Source: Mikania micrantha (taxonomy: Eukaryota > Streptophyta > Magnoliopsida > Asterales > Asteraceae). Taken from it: a stretch of 64,000 bases of DNA. Of this stretch, positions 12,179 through 23,753 are shown in pieces; position 1 is the first letter of the stretch; every line of letters starts with the position of its first letter. The translations under genes were made by a program, and so were the position numbers. The notes beneath the pieces are model-generated. The model did not search any database, was not told where the DNA came from, and saw only the letters and a list, made by a program, of their open reading frames with translations. The stretch spans positions 57,575,001 through 57,639,000 of the forward strand of contig CM018688.1 of the NCBI GenBank assembly GCA_009363875.1. Direction: 5' to 3'.

Positions 12179-15100
12179 TCAAATCCAATCACTAGCAAAC
12201 CTAAGACCTATCTCTTCAACATGCTCCTCGTGTTTAGACAGAGGCATAGGCTTAGCAAAGGGATCCACTAGATTTTCATCTGTGTGAATTTTGTCTATCT
12301 TGATGTCTCCTTTTTCCACTACTCCCCTAATGTAGTGAAACTGTCTGAGTATGTGCTTTGACCTATGATGTGACATTGGTTCGTTTGTCTGAGCAATGTC
12401 ATCAGTGTTGTCACATAATACCTCTATTGGTTTCCTAATGCAAGGAACCACACCGAGACCATTCATGAATTTCTTCATCCAAGCAGCTTCTGAAGCAGCA
12501 ACGTATTCAGATTCTGTCGTGGATTGAGCAACAGCACTTTCTTTCGAGCTCTTCCAAGTGATAGCTCCACCATTGATGGTAAACACATACCCCGATTGTG
12601 ATCGAGAATCATCTCGATCTGTTTGGAAGCTAGCGTCTATGTAACACCTTACAATCAGCTCTTCTTCCATTCCTCCATAGATCAAGAACATATCTTTAGT
12701 TCTTCGTAAGTACTTTAGTATGTTCTTCACAGCAGCCCAATGACTTTCACCAGGATTTTACTGGTATCTACTTGTTAGACTCAAAGCAAATGATACATCG
12801 GGTCTAGTAGATAACATGTCATACATAATTGAACCAATTGAAGAAGCATATGGAACTCTTTCCATTTTCTTCTTCTCCTCATATGTTTTAGGAGATTGGC
12901 TACTACTGAGTATTGTATCATGTGCCATGGGTAAAGTTCCTCTCTTGGAATCTTGCATTGAAAAATGTTTAAGAACTTTATCAATGTATGCACTTTGACT
13001 TAACCCAATGAATCGTCTAAATCTATCTCTATAGATCTTTATTCCTAGAATATAAGCGGCATTGCCAAGATCTTTCATTGCGAAACATTTACCTAACCAA
13101 GATTTTACATTTTTTAGCATAGGTATGTTGTTTCCAATGATCAGTATGACATCCACATACAAGATCAGAAAAGTAACTCACCTCCCATTAGCCTTCTTGT
13201 AACCACAAGGTTCGTCTTCGTTTTTCATAAAACCAAACTCTATGATTTTTTGATCAAAACGAATATTCCAGCTCCAAAATGCATGTTTTAGTCCATAAAT
13301 GGATCTATTCAACTTACAAACCTTATTAGAATTCTTTGGATCTACAAAACCTTCAGGTTGCAGCATATAGACATCTTCAGTAAGATGTCCATTTAGAAAC
13401 ACGGTTTTGACATCCATTTGCCATATTTCATAGTCATAATATGCAGCTATGGCTAATAAGATTGTAATTGATTTAAGCATGGCTACGGGTGAAAAGGTTC
13501 CTTCAAAATCAACACCTTTAGTTTGTGTGAAGCCTTTTGCTACTAGCCTAGCTTTGTAGGTTTGTACATTTCCATCCATGTCGGTCTTCTTTTTGAAGAT
13601 CCATTTACATCCTACAGTCCGACACTCGGGAGGAAGTTCCACCAAGTCCCATACATAGTTTTCATACATGGATTGCATCTCTGCATTCATAGCATTCTGC
13701 CATTATGTAAATTCCGAATCCATAATGGCATCTTTATAAGAAGTAAGTCCAGCTTGATCAACAACCAAGCTCTCGACATTTTCATAAAGTCTAATATATC
13801 TATCAGGCTTATGTCGATCCCTAGTGCTTCTACGGATGCTTGGAGTTATATCCATCTCTTGATTCCTTTCATATTCAAGTTCAACATCACTATGTTGTCT
13901 GGATGTTCCAGCTAGTGTATCGGTTATTTGAGATTCACGGATTTAATTTAAATCCGCATTATTTTCTCCAATCCCTCTAGCTAATAGTTCTTTTTCCAAA
14001 AAGGTCGCTTTCCTCTTAATAAAAACACCATTTTCATTGGGATTTTAGAAATAATAGCCGATTGTCTTAGGGTATCTGACGAAAACAACTTTATCGCCTT
14101 GGGCATCTAGTTTGTCTTTAGACTTTTGTGTAACATACGCGTTACATCCCCATACCTTAAGATAAGACACATTGGGTTTATTCCATGCCATATCTCATAT
14201 GGTGTCTTTTCAACTTTCTTTGTTGGAGCTAAGTTAGCAATTTGTGCAGCGGTTTCTAGAGAAAAACTCCAAAAGAAGTGAGGTAAATTTGTACGATACA
14301 TCATTGATCGAACCATATCTAATAGAGTTTGATTCCTCCTTTCATATACACCGTTTAATTGTGGTGTTCCAGGGGGTAAGCTGTGAAACAATTCCACAAT
14401 TTGTCAGATGTTCATCAAATTCTTGACTAAGATATTCACCTCCTCGATCTGATTGAAGTATCTTAATCGTTCTACCCAACTGGTTTTGAACTTCGTTTTG
14501 GTATCGCTTGAACATTTCGAACGTTTCATGTTTATGCTTCATAAGATAAACATAACCATATCTACTGAAATCATCAGTAAATGTAACAAAATATCTCTAT
14601 CAATTTTTAGCAGTGGTTCTAAATGGACCACATACATCTGAATGTATAATCTCAAGCAGATCCTTGGCTTTTTGACTATTCCTTTTAAAGGGTTGTTTAG
14701 TCAACTTTCCACTTAAACATGATTCGCATTCATCAAAAGATTCTGAACCAGTTGATTCTAATATTCCTGAGGTTTGCAGTTTTTTCATACGATTCTTGTT
14801 AATGTGTCCAAGCCGGCAATGCCGTAAGTACGTATCATTGAAATCCAATTTCACATGTTTATTGGAGATATTGTATATTTCGTTATTAGTATGGACATAT
14901 ATCTCATAGATTCCATTATGAGGCTTTGCATCAAAATAAAATATATCATTCAAATATGCAGAAAAATAACCATTATCATTAAAAGCATACTTAAATCCAT
15001 GTTCACACAAAGCAGAAACCGAAACAAGTTCAAAACAAGTTCTAAACCATTAGGTAGTAAAATAACGTATTCTCCTACTGCCTTAACTGCAACCTTTTGT

Positions 15101-16104
15101 CCATTTCCCACATGGAGTTCGAAGTCGTCTGTTTTCAGCTTCCTACCTTCCTTAGTCCCTACAAATCATTGCATATGTGAGAAATACATCCGGTGTCAAA
15201 CACCCAAGATTTGCTAGAAAAAGAGAAGATTTCCATAACAAAAATACCTGAGGTGCTCGCAGTAGAACCCTTCTTCTGCTTTATCGCAGTTAGGTATTTT
15301 GGACAGTTTCTCCTCCAATGCCCAGTTTCATCACAATGAAAGCATTTGGCATCCTTTAGAGGTTTGGTCTTGGCAACAACCTTGCCTTTGCCCTTGCCCT
15401 CACCTTTCACGCTCTTCTTGCCCTTACCTTTAGATTTCTCAACTCGACCCCCTTTGATCATCAGCACTGAATCGGCTTTGTTAGAGCCTGGTATGTTCAT
15501 ATAAGCAGTTTTAAGCATCATATGCAACTCTGGGATGGTCTTGTTCCAAGCATTCATATTATAGTTCAAAGTGAACTGGTCATATGACTTTGGCAATGAA
15601 TTGAGGATTATATCCCCAGCTAATTCATTTGTCAGTGGACATTCAAGACGTGCTAGATGATCATGAAACCCTTCATCTTTAGTACATGAGTACTAACCGA
15701 AGAACCTTCTTGCATGTGACAACCTAAGAGTGATCTTATCACTTCAAAACGTTCATGTCGACTGCGTTGCTGAAACATTTCCAACAGATGCTGAATCATT
15801 TCATATGCCTTCATGTATTCCAGACTCTTTTGGATTCTGGAATCATGGAAGCAAGCATCAAGCAAGAAACCTTGACAGAATCATCTACATGTTTGTCATA
15901 GGCTTTACAGGCTGCACCCGTAGCATTCACAGGTACTTCTGGGATCGGTGTCTCAAGGACATACAACTTGTTGTCAGCCCGGAGAACAATTCTCAGGTTA
16001 CGATACCAATCCATGAAGTTAGAGTTGTTAAGCTTATCCTTCTCAAGGATAAACTTAAGAGTAAACGAGGAATTAGTGGAGTTTGCGTCAGCAGACATAT
16101 TCAA
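12179..16104 (-). pseudogene. Copia gag-pol polyprotein, multiply broken
   Basis: Copia order is read right to left. Gag N-terminus (15811-16104, starting MNMSADANST) and gag middle (15653-15865). A CCHC zinc knuckle CFHCDETGHWRRNC and an aspartic protease site VFDTGCISH (15159-15596). GAG-pre-integrase with an H..H..C..C zinc site (14600-15010). Integrase core pieces including QSDRGGEY and GTPQLNGVYERRN (14107-14542). Reverse transcriptase (13178-13690 and 12758-13162). RNase H with TTESEYVAASEAAW (12179-12730). Frameshifts and stops separate the pieces. The RT catalytic box, normally YVDD, reads YVDV at about 13150, so the enzyme would be dead even if the frames were joined. Integrase after replication and reverse transcription in cytoplasmic particles is the known family role. 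The exact copia lineage is uncertain; Tork/Angela-like is a guess. Confidence 0.9.
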
Positions 16105-17312
16105 ATTTCAACATTATCGAATTTAGTATTTTCATGCTTGTCCAAATTATATTTTGACTAGGCAGGTAGGTAACGATTACCAATTGTGTCTGCATACAAC
16201 TCTCGGTTTTGGGGCTGGTTGACGGGTGTAGTCGACCATTTGTACGTTTAACCCCAACTGCACCTACTTAACTCTCTAAGTGATATTCCTCCTTAATTCG
16301 TAACTGAAAAACCGGCCTAAGTAACTTAGGAATCGCGATTTTTCCTTTTTACCAAAACTGTAGGCCCGGATGTAGGGTAAATCTCTAACACCGAGGGTTC
16401 GGATAAATTGGTTAAAGTGTTACTCATTAAGGATGGTGCAGAATATCCATTTTTAATAATTGTGATTTCTTTTATGTTTATTTACCATTCAGGTCAAAAA
16501 CATATTGGACGACTTGTAGCATGAAACAAGTTGTGCAATTTCTTTTAGTAAAATCCAATTTTACATGTGGTTTGCGTTTGCTTGAAACTCTTTTCAGACA
16601 CTCGACTCGATTAATTTTATATACCCTATTTTAATCTAAGTCGGTAGTTTACGCGAACCAATTTTAAACTAATAAGTTTAAAATATTATTATAAAATAAA
16701 CACTTTTATTTTATAATCTGTTTTATCGTTTAAATAAAACAACCTTTTATTTAAATGCCTTTATAGTAATTATAAAACTCCTTTTATATTTAATATTGTT
16801 TTTTAAAATTGTGACAAATATTTTGTTTTTGTTAGTTTCATATTTCCTAAATATTCACAACGACAAACAAAAAAATATAACTATGATTGGGCCATAATCT
16901 AATTTATTCGGTTTCGTTCGAGCCTTCAAACGTAAACCGAATTAGGTCTAGGGTTTACAAATCAATGCCTTGATTGTAATCTCCCACTTGATCCAAGATC
17001 TCTAACTTCATGCTCCTTGAATGTCTTCATTTTGGTCTTCAAATTCATTTGATCGGTTACATAAATAAATTCTATCTATTTACAAAAAAAATAGAAATCT
17101 AATCTATTACATCGGGTCCAAATACCAGTAAAATACATCCAATCAAAATTGAAAAAGCAAACATTACAAGCATTCAAATGGGTGAAAACCTAGGGCTCGA
17201 ATCATCATAGTCACAATCAAAGAGTCAAAGGCTCGATCTTTTGACAAACAAAACATTTTTGACAAATAAAACACAAGATCGATTAACAAAACGTTTATTC
17301 GCGTGTAAAAGA

Positions 17313-17325
17313 GGCTCTGATACCA
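17313..17325 (-). other. tRNA-iMet primer binding site
   Basis: On the minus strand this reads TGGTATCAGAGCC, complementary to the 3' end of initiator tRNA-Met, one base from the 5' LTR. It primes minus-strand DNA synthesis in this family. Confidence 0.9.
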
Positions 17326-17326
17326 C

Positions 17327-18214
17327 TGCTGGGAATTGTGGTAACCATTTTAAAGTTTTAATTAATCATATTAATTATAAAATCAGATTTTCGATAGCGG
17401 AAGCGTTTAGGTTACACATTTGTTTCATTAACAAAATTTCCAAACCAGGAATCCAGTAACATACGAATAAATGAAAACAATCATAGGGTGTTTAGAATTG
17501 ACCTCAATGAAGAACCTACAAAAACACACCTGGGATTCAATAGTAGTCTCGCTAGATGACTTGAATCACGAACCACGATCTCTATCGTGTATCACCGCAA
17601 CAACCACGTGCTTCAAAACCAACCTTGGTGGTTCGACTATGGTGTGGTGGTGCTTAGTGGTGTGTGGCTGAAACCAAGAGGAGAGGAGAGAGACGGGGTC
17701 GGCCGAAATAGAGAGAGGAGAGGGAGAGTGGGTGAAAGAGTTCATGAAATGTGTTGTTGGATCTACCTTTTAGAGTCAAAATAGATCCCCAAAAATAGGA
17801 TATTGGATTACCAATCCAAAATTGGTTTCCCACCCTTTTTATTTCACATATTATTTAAATTAAACTCTTTTAATTTAATTAAAATCTTTTAGTAATTAAA
17901 TTATTTAATTACTACTCTCAATATTACTAGCTAACAATTAGTTAGTAACATTTAATCAAATTTCTAAGGTTTAACTAATTAAACTTTATCAATTTAATTA
18001 TAATTAATTATCACAATAATTAACTCCTTCAATATTATTATTATTATTTCATAAATAATAATAGTAACACCACTTTATATAATTCGTGAAATTGAATATG
18101 TCTAAAACAAATTTTAAACATAATCACATTACTATCTTCTAAAGTGTAAATCTTTGGATCGTACCCCGATAGCAACGTTGATATTATCGATGATCGGATA
18201 TCACATATCCAACA
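17327..18214 (-). repeat. Copia 5' LTR (minus-strand element)
   Basis: 888 bp counterpart of 10425-11310, starting TGCTGGGAATTG and ending ATATCCAACA on the plus strand. Confidence 0.93.
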
Positions 18215-18418
18215 CTTAAAGGACATGAAAAGTGAAGATTTAAGTACTTTTTTTTAGAATACATTCAATTAAATAGGTATTTGGTTTTGGGCAATTGGGT
18301 TGAGTCTATAACCATAGAAAACTTAAAAAGTAATTTCATGGCCATCACAATACACGTGTTTACATGTTTTAGGTTTGAGTATACTACTTGAGCTTCGGTT
18401 TTTTGTCATCCATGCTGA

Positions 18419-18444
18419 TGTATTTATTTATTTATTTATTTATG
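18419..18444. repeat. (TTTA)n microsatellite
   Basis: About six TTTA units a short distance upstream of the foldback MULE. Confidence 0.9.
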
Positions 18445-18468
18445 ATCTTGTAATAATGTGAGAAATAA

Positions 18469-19350
18469 GAGTTAATTGCATAAATGGTCCCTGTGGTTTG
18501 ATCAGATTGCAGATTTGGTTTCTAAACTTTAAAAATTGCAAATTTAGTCCAAACATTTAAAGTTAATTGTATAAATGGTCCCTATGGTTTGATAAGATTG
18601 CAGATTTGGTCCCTAAATTTTAAAAATTGCAAATTTAGTTCAAATATTTAAAGTTAATTGCTGAAATGATCCCTATGGTATGAGCAGATTACAGATTTAG
18701 TCCCCAAACTTTATAAATTGCAAATATTTAAACTTTATTAAAATACTTTAAACATTTTTAAAATAATATAAACATAATTTAAATAATTTGTTTAACCTAT
18801 GGAAGTTATATAAAATAGTTGTATTCATACTCAATGATTCAAAAAATAGCAAAAACTATTGAATAATAAACATTAAATATACAATATTTTGAATTCGCAA
18901 GTTATTTAAACAATATTATCTTGTATATTTAATGTTTATTATTCAATATTTTTTGCTATTTTTTAATACATAAATACGAATACAACTATTTTAATTAAAT
19001 TCAATAGATAATACAAATTATTTTAAGAATATTTAAATTAATTTAATATTTTTTTGATATTTAATTTAGATTTGTGAATTATTTTTATTCTAAATTTGCT
19101 ATTTTTGAGGTTTGGGGATCAAATATGCAATCTGATCAAACCACAGGGACCGTTTATGCAATTAACTTTAAATGTTTGGACTAAATTTACAATTTTTAAA
19201 GTTTGGGGACCAAATCCGCAATCTGATCAAACCATATGGATCATTTATGCAATTAACTTTAAATGTTTGAACGGAATTTGCAATTTTTAAAGTTTGAGGA
19301 CAAAATATGCAATATGGTCAAACCATAGAGACCATTTTTACAATTAACTC
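18469..19350. mobile_element. Foldback MULE-type MITE, 882 bp, with 9 bp TSD
   Basis: The ends GAGTTAATTG and CAATTAACTC are inverted repeats, flanked by a perfect 9 bp duplication GAGAAATAA (18460-18468 and 19351-19359). Nine bp is diagnostic of Mutator-like elements. Each arm has three head-to-tail units of about 91 bp (left units start near 18470, 18561 and 18652; the right arm is inverted), each with an ATGGTCCCTGTGGTTTGATC-like core. The centre (about 18845-18965) is a further AT-rich inverted repeat. There is no transposase, so it is non-autonomous. Confidence 0.9.
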
Positions 19351-19524
19351 GAGAAATAATAATAATAAAGCAAAAAAAAGGAGGCTTATTGAGCACCTTA
19401 TAAGGCTTAATTAGCCCAAATAATGGTAGCCCATATATAAATACACGGGCCCTTATTTGAGGGGGGAAAAGACACAAAATCCATCTTTTATTATACTTAT
19501 TCTGGTAAATCAAGAGAGAGGGAT

Positions 19525-19723
19525 CAATGGCTTATTATAACTCAATATCATAGAGAATGAGAGATAGAGTTTAAATTCTTGAGGTCTAAGGTTCTAATCC
19601 TGATTCTGGGGGTTTACCACAATGATGGGTTTCCTTCTGGATTGGTGATATACAGATGATGAGGTTGATGTACGAGCTTTACTTCAAAGACGTATCAACC
19701 AATCGACTGTACCGTTAAAAAAA
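19525..19723 (+). mobile_element. tRNA-derived SINE with TSD
   Basis: The B box GGTTCTAATCC is at 19590-19600, in the right place for a pol III internal promoter; the A box is weak. The 3' end is ACCGTT plus an A-run. It is flanked by near-identical 14 bp repeats CAAGAGAGAGGGAT (19511-19524) and CAAGGGAGAGGGAT (19724-19737), as expected for LINE-mediated insertion. Confidence 0.7.
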
Positions 19724-20388
19724 CAAGGGAGAGGGATTACGTGAAACAAAAGAAACTGATAACAGAAAGTATACTTGTTTGGCTGGATTGTTCTTCAAGG
19801 TAAGTTTCAAATTCTTCAATCACACATGAATTTCTAAAATTTGTTGATTTCGATGTAAATCCAACCGGACATTGCATGTGTATTCTCTATTTCAATCATC
19901 ATGGGTTTGTGCTATAACTTATAGGGTTTGTTCGATAATTTGTATTTGATGTTTCAGTTCGAATTTATATAACATAGAAGAAATTACCCTTCGTGATCGA
20001 TCTAAAGGATATTCTATTAGTGTTTTCATGTTTACTCAAGAAATTAGTTGAAATTCATTTTGTTTGTCGTGATTCCTAATATTTACGAGTTGGGCAATTT
20101 TAAAAGCAAAATGTTGTAATGAATTGGGTTAATGTATCATGTGTGTGTTTAAAGATTCAAAGTAGGACATTCACAAAAACCTAAAATCGTTTAAACCCGT
20201 TAACTGAAACGTATGTAACAAAAAAAATCAAATCAGATTATGAATATGGTATTCAGTTCGGTTCGTAACCTTATCCGAGTTACGAAATCGGTTTTCGGTT
20301 CGGTTTACGGTTTCTTGAGTTTTTTGAATTCAGTTTGTTCAGTTATTCGGTTAAAACTTTTAAACCAAGTGGATATTTAAATATAGAC

Positions 20389-20652
20389 TGAATTACAGTA
20401 TTGGCCCATGTGGTTTATGTATTTTAACCCAAAATATAATCTTCTATCAATTTAGCCCATGTGATTTAAACAACTAACGTTTTTGGCCTCCAATCATAGT
20501 TATGTTTTAGGCTAAAACAATAATAATAGTTATATTTGAGACGCCAAAACCGTTAGCTGTTTAAACTACATGAGCTAAATTGATAAAATATTCATTTTAG
20601 GTTAAAATAATTAAAACAATTATACCAAATGAGGGCAAAACCGTAATTTACT
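20389..20652. mobile_element. Foldback MITE in the proximal promoter
   Basis: The two arms of about 115 bp are inverted copies at roughly 80% identity by eye. Matching blocks include ATCAATTTAGCCCATGTG on the left and the complement of CATGAGCTAAATTGAT on the right. The TGGCCCATGTGGTTTA core resembles the 18469-19350 MULE. No clear target duplication was found. It ends about 40 bp upstream of a TATA box at 20691. Confidence 0.65.
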
Positions 20653-20690
20653 ATGAAATATATTATTTTTTTTATTAATTTACACCCCTT

Positions 20691-20698
20691 TATAAACT
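20691..20698 (+). promoter_or_regulatory. Putative TATA box of the host gene
   Basis: TATAAACT, about 30 bp before a CT-rich leader that looks like a plant 5' UTR (20720-20853). Confidence 0.5.
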
Positions 20699-20719
20699 AA
20701 CCCTAGTTCCTAAATCAGC

Positions 20720-20853
20720 CGACGCCCAAATCGTTCTCCCCTCGATTTCTCTGATCTCTCGGTCTCTCCGAACTCGACCCTCGGTCCGTAATCTAGATTT
20801 CATCGTTAGGTTCCTTGTCATCTAGCAGCTAACGTCTCACATCTCAGCAACAG
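20720..20853 (+). other. Putative 5' UTR exon of the host gene
   Basis: A pyrimidine-rich leader (many CTCTCGG/TCTCT runs) without a long ORF ends in CAACAG followed by GTACTG, a good donor. The matching acceptor would be at 23044-23045 (TTCTGCATGTAG), 10 bases before the ATG. Another donor-like site, CTTCAAG then GTAAGT at about 19799, could define an alternative upstream exon. No transcript evidence is available. Confidence 0.5.
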
Positions 20854-22197
20854 GTACTGGAAATCGATTAGCTTCATACCAACATGCACTAAACTTCGAT
20901 TAGGTTCTTTCTTCGATTATGTTTTTTTAATTTTGATTATGTTCTTTCTATTGTAAGCCACTGTTCTTGTTTGTACAACAGTGGTGGATTTTAATTTGGT
21001 TTTACATACTAGATTTTGCCTAGATTAACCACATGTGCTTCTTTCATTTACTGATTACGCAAATAGACATGTTATTAGCAGCCCTTTGAAAGCAATTTTG
21101 CTAGAGCTGAGTTCTTGTGTTATGCAATTTGCCTGCATAGGATAACATACAATTTGGTTTGCTCATACAGTTAGATTGCATTTGGTCTCCGCTGTAGAAC
21201 TTAATATGGTTGAAATCAGTTTAATATGGTTTGTTTGGTTAATAACCGAATCCGAACCGAATTGATTGAGGTTGAATTTGGTTGGGTTTACCTGATCTTG
21301 ATTATGGTTTGGTTTTTGGTTGGGTTAAAAAAAATGAAAAACTTTTTAAAAAGAAATGAATAAACCGTTTAAACCGCAAACAGAATCGTTAAACACCCCT
21401 ATTTCAAAGGACTCTATTATAATTCTGCATCAAACTAAGTTTTGGATGCTTATGGCCATGCTTATCTTGATCTTCGTTTTATAACTTGTGCATCAAGCAC
21501 ATTAAGATTGATGTAGTTTTGAGAACGCATCGCTACACTTTATGCTTTGTGATCTTATAATGCATGCTTGATGTGATTATGTGGTGCATCTGTGCATCTC
21601 TTGTAATATTCAATTATGCGACACAATGTTTGTTTAGATTGAAGAAGATATTGGAGTGTTTGATGGTGAGGGTGATGACCCATGATCGGTTAAGTTTAAA
21701 GTGTGTTTTTTAAGTATATTTATAAGTGTCTTTTAAGTTTTAAGTTTGTTATGTATAGTTAGTTTTTAGTATGCCAGAGTATGGGACCAAAGCGAATTTA
21801 GCACATAGCGCATATCAAAACAAAGATCTTGATGTGTATGTTGAAATGCACATGACTTGAATAAGAATCATATTTTTCGAATAATCAATTGATTAAAACT
21901 TGGAAAAATTATGTAGTTGTACTTTTACAACAGTGATTATTTTTCTTTCCGCGACACTTTACCATATTCTTTAAATCGGATTATCATGATCTCAGATAGT
22001 TATAATCAGTTTTTGCCAAACATATTCTTTTCAAATGCACATCCAAGAACCTCCTTAATCTTTGTTGCATTTGGACTAATGACCTAATAACTAAAATCAA
22101 TTTATATGAAAAAATGTATCTATTATGTCGCTTCCCTAACTGTTCTTCTATGTTCTTGGAATGTACCTTTTCAGATAAGACTAAATGTAAATATAGA

Positions 22198-22625
22198 TGG
22201 TGGCAGAAAACTTATATATTCTAAAAATGTTCTATGCTTGTTTGGTTGGATTAAATTTGGATTAAAAATGTTCAGCTCTGTTTGAGTTGCGCGCATATAA
22301 TGTATATATGTGTTGGCCCTCGATGGATAAAAGTGAAATTACGCTAATCTTAACGTTATTGTACTCAATTTATGTGAAAATAATGTTGAAAGCGTTGAGT
22401 TGGTCGGTTAATCTATCATTATGAACCGGGGGTCTCGGTGGTAGCAGTCTCTCTATTCCTACGGGATAGAGGTAAGGTTGTCTACATCTTACCCTTCTTA
22501 GACCCATACCTTAGCTTTTCTAATGATGGGATATTTATATACTGAGTATGATGATGATGATGGTGGCAGAATACTAATATTTTCTATTAATGTTTTGTGC
22601 TTGTTTGGTTGGATTAAATTTGGAT
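22198..22625 (+). repeat. 67 bp direct repeats bracketing a SINE-like insert
   Basis: About 67 bp starting GATGGTGGCAGAA and ending GGATTAAATTTGGAT occur at 22198-22263 and again at 22558-22625, at about 85% identity. Between them lies a repeat that starts GCGCATATAATGTATATATG-like and ends in a GGTAAGGTTGTCTACATCTT block plus a GAT microsatellite. The direct repeats are too long for a normal target duplication. Confidence 0.7.
22285..22557 (+). mobile_element. SINE-like repeat (Au-SINE-like 3' part)
   Basis: The 3' part, with CGGGATAGAGGTAAGGTTGT and a short trinucleotide tail, resembles plant Au-type SINEs. The 5' part (GCATATAATGTATATATGTG, AACGTTATT) is shared with a second copy at 39417-39615. 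Pol III boxes are not clear. Confidence 0.5.
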
Positions 22626-23055
22626 AGGATGGATATCTTTCTCGTTATTTTTCTTAGATTTTGGAAATATTTACTATTTTAAATATTATTAGAGAAACAA
22701 TATAATCTTTTGAGTAAAGTGGGCTAGGTTGTTGTATCATGTATGCATTAGAAGTACACTCTAGGCAACTTATGACATGCTCAACCATTTGACTCTTTTC
22801 TTCCTTAGCTAATATTCTTGATGTTACCTATTTAACCCTGCCCGAATTGAAACGCTATTAACTATGGGGATTGACATGTCACTCTTAACAAGATCTAAGA
22901 TACACAAAATTAGAAGTTAATCATGTTATTCTTCTGAATACGGAAATAATGCTAAATGCATATTTTATATTGTTATTATCTATTATGTTTAGATTAATTT
23001 TTTAAATGATTTAAAAACTCATTATCCTATTTCTTCTGCATGTAGTAATACCAAG

Positions 23056-23697
23056 ATGGCAACAGAGAAAATCCAGGTTCCTTCTCAGACACCTCCAGCC
23101 ATGGATTCGTGCAGAAAGAAGAAATCTGAGGATGCAACTTTCTTGCAAGATGTTAAAGATCACATTGATGAGTTTATTCATGCTTCCATGGATGAACATA
23201 AAACCTGCTTCCAAAAAACGATTTCTAAGGTTTGCTTTTGATATTTCACCTTCATAAGTGGTTTTCGCATTATAACAAGATATTGCTCACTAATTTCTGA
23301 TTCTTGCAACCAACTACCAAATATTTCAGAAATTAAATAGCAACTAACCAACTCTTTTCATAACCCAACATTTTATCTGATTATCATTTTAGAATGTCAT
23401 TTTTATTTTTTTATTTCGATATTTTTAATTATTTGATATTTTTTGTGCTTTCATTTGAATGACAAATGTATACTAAATTACTAGAAACTAAATATCTCAT
23501 AACAAAACCTTGTGGAGATAGCCTAGTGGTAAGGCTGTTGGACCTCAACCTTGAGGTCATGGGTTCTAGTCATGAGGGTGACATTTTCTCCACAAGGCCA
23601 CCGACACGGATGCTTGCGCCCGCAGTTTACCCGTTCCCCCTGGTTAGTCGGGTATTGGGGGGGCCCGATTTACCACGCAAGTGGGTTCCCCGGTCAT

Positions 23698-23753
<56 letters not shown>

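Larger units (their letters stand above)
10425..18214 (-). mobile_element. Complete but coding-dead Ty1/copia retrotransposon
   Basis: A 7.8 kb element read on the minus strand, with LTRs at 10425-11310 and 17327-18214, both TG...CA. It has a tRNA-iMet primer binding site beside the right LTR, a polypurine tract beside the left LTR, and gag-PR-INT-RT-RH remnants between. Non-coding stretches are 11311-12178 (3' leader to LTR) and 16105-17326 (5' leader of about 1.2 kb). The LTRs differ at roughly 35 sites by eye, about 4%, so the insertion is old. Flanks are AAAAC on the left and CTTAA on the right, so no target duplication is visible, which suggests decay or recombination between elements. 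Confidence 0.9.
20854..23045 (+). other. Long 5' UTR intron (predicted)
   Basis: A 2.2 kb predicted GT-AG intron. It holds a CGGTTTCGGTT-rich region (about 21230-21400, possible decayed hAT fragment) and a SINE-like repeat within 22264-22557. The polypyrimidine tract CTATTTCTTCTGC precedes the acceptor. Confidence 0.45.

Noticed and set aside
21225..21405. Decayed hAT element with CGGTT motifs ending in AAACACCCCTA
   Set aside because: Only one possible terminus is visible; no partner end or target duplication was found, so it is not listed as an element.
23511..23590. Possible tRNA gene because A and B boxes are well spaced
   Set aside because: No cloverleaf with acceptor stem pairing; flanking 14 bp duplications and the TA tail show it is a SINE.
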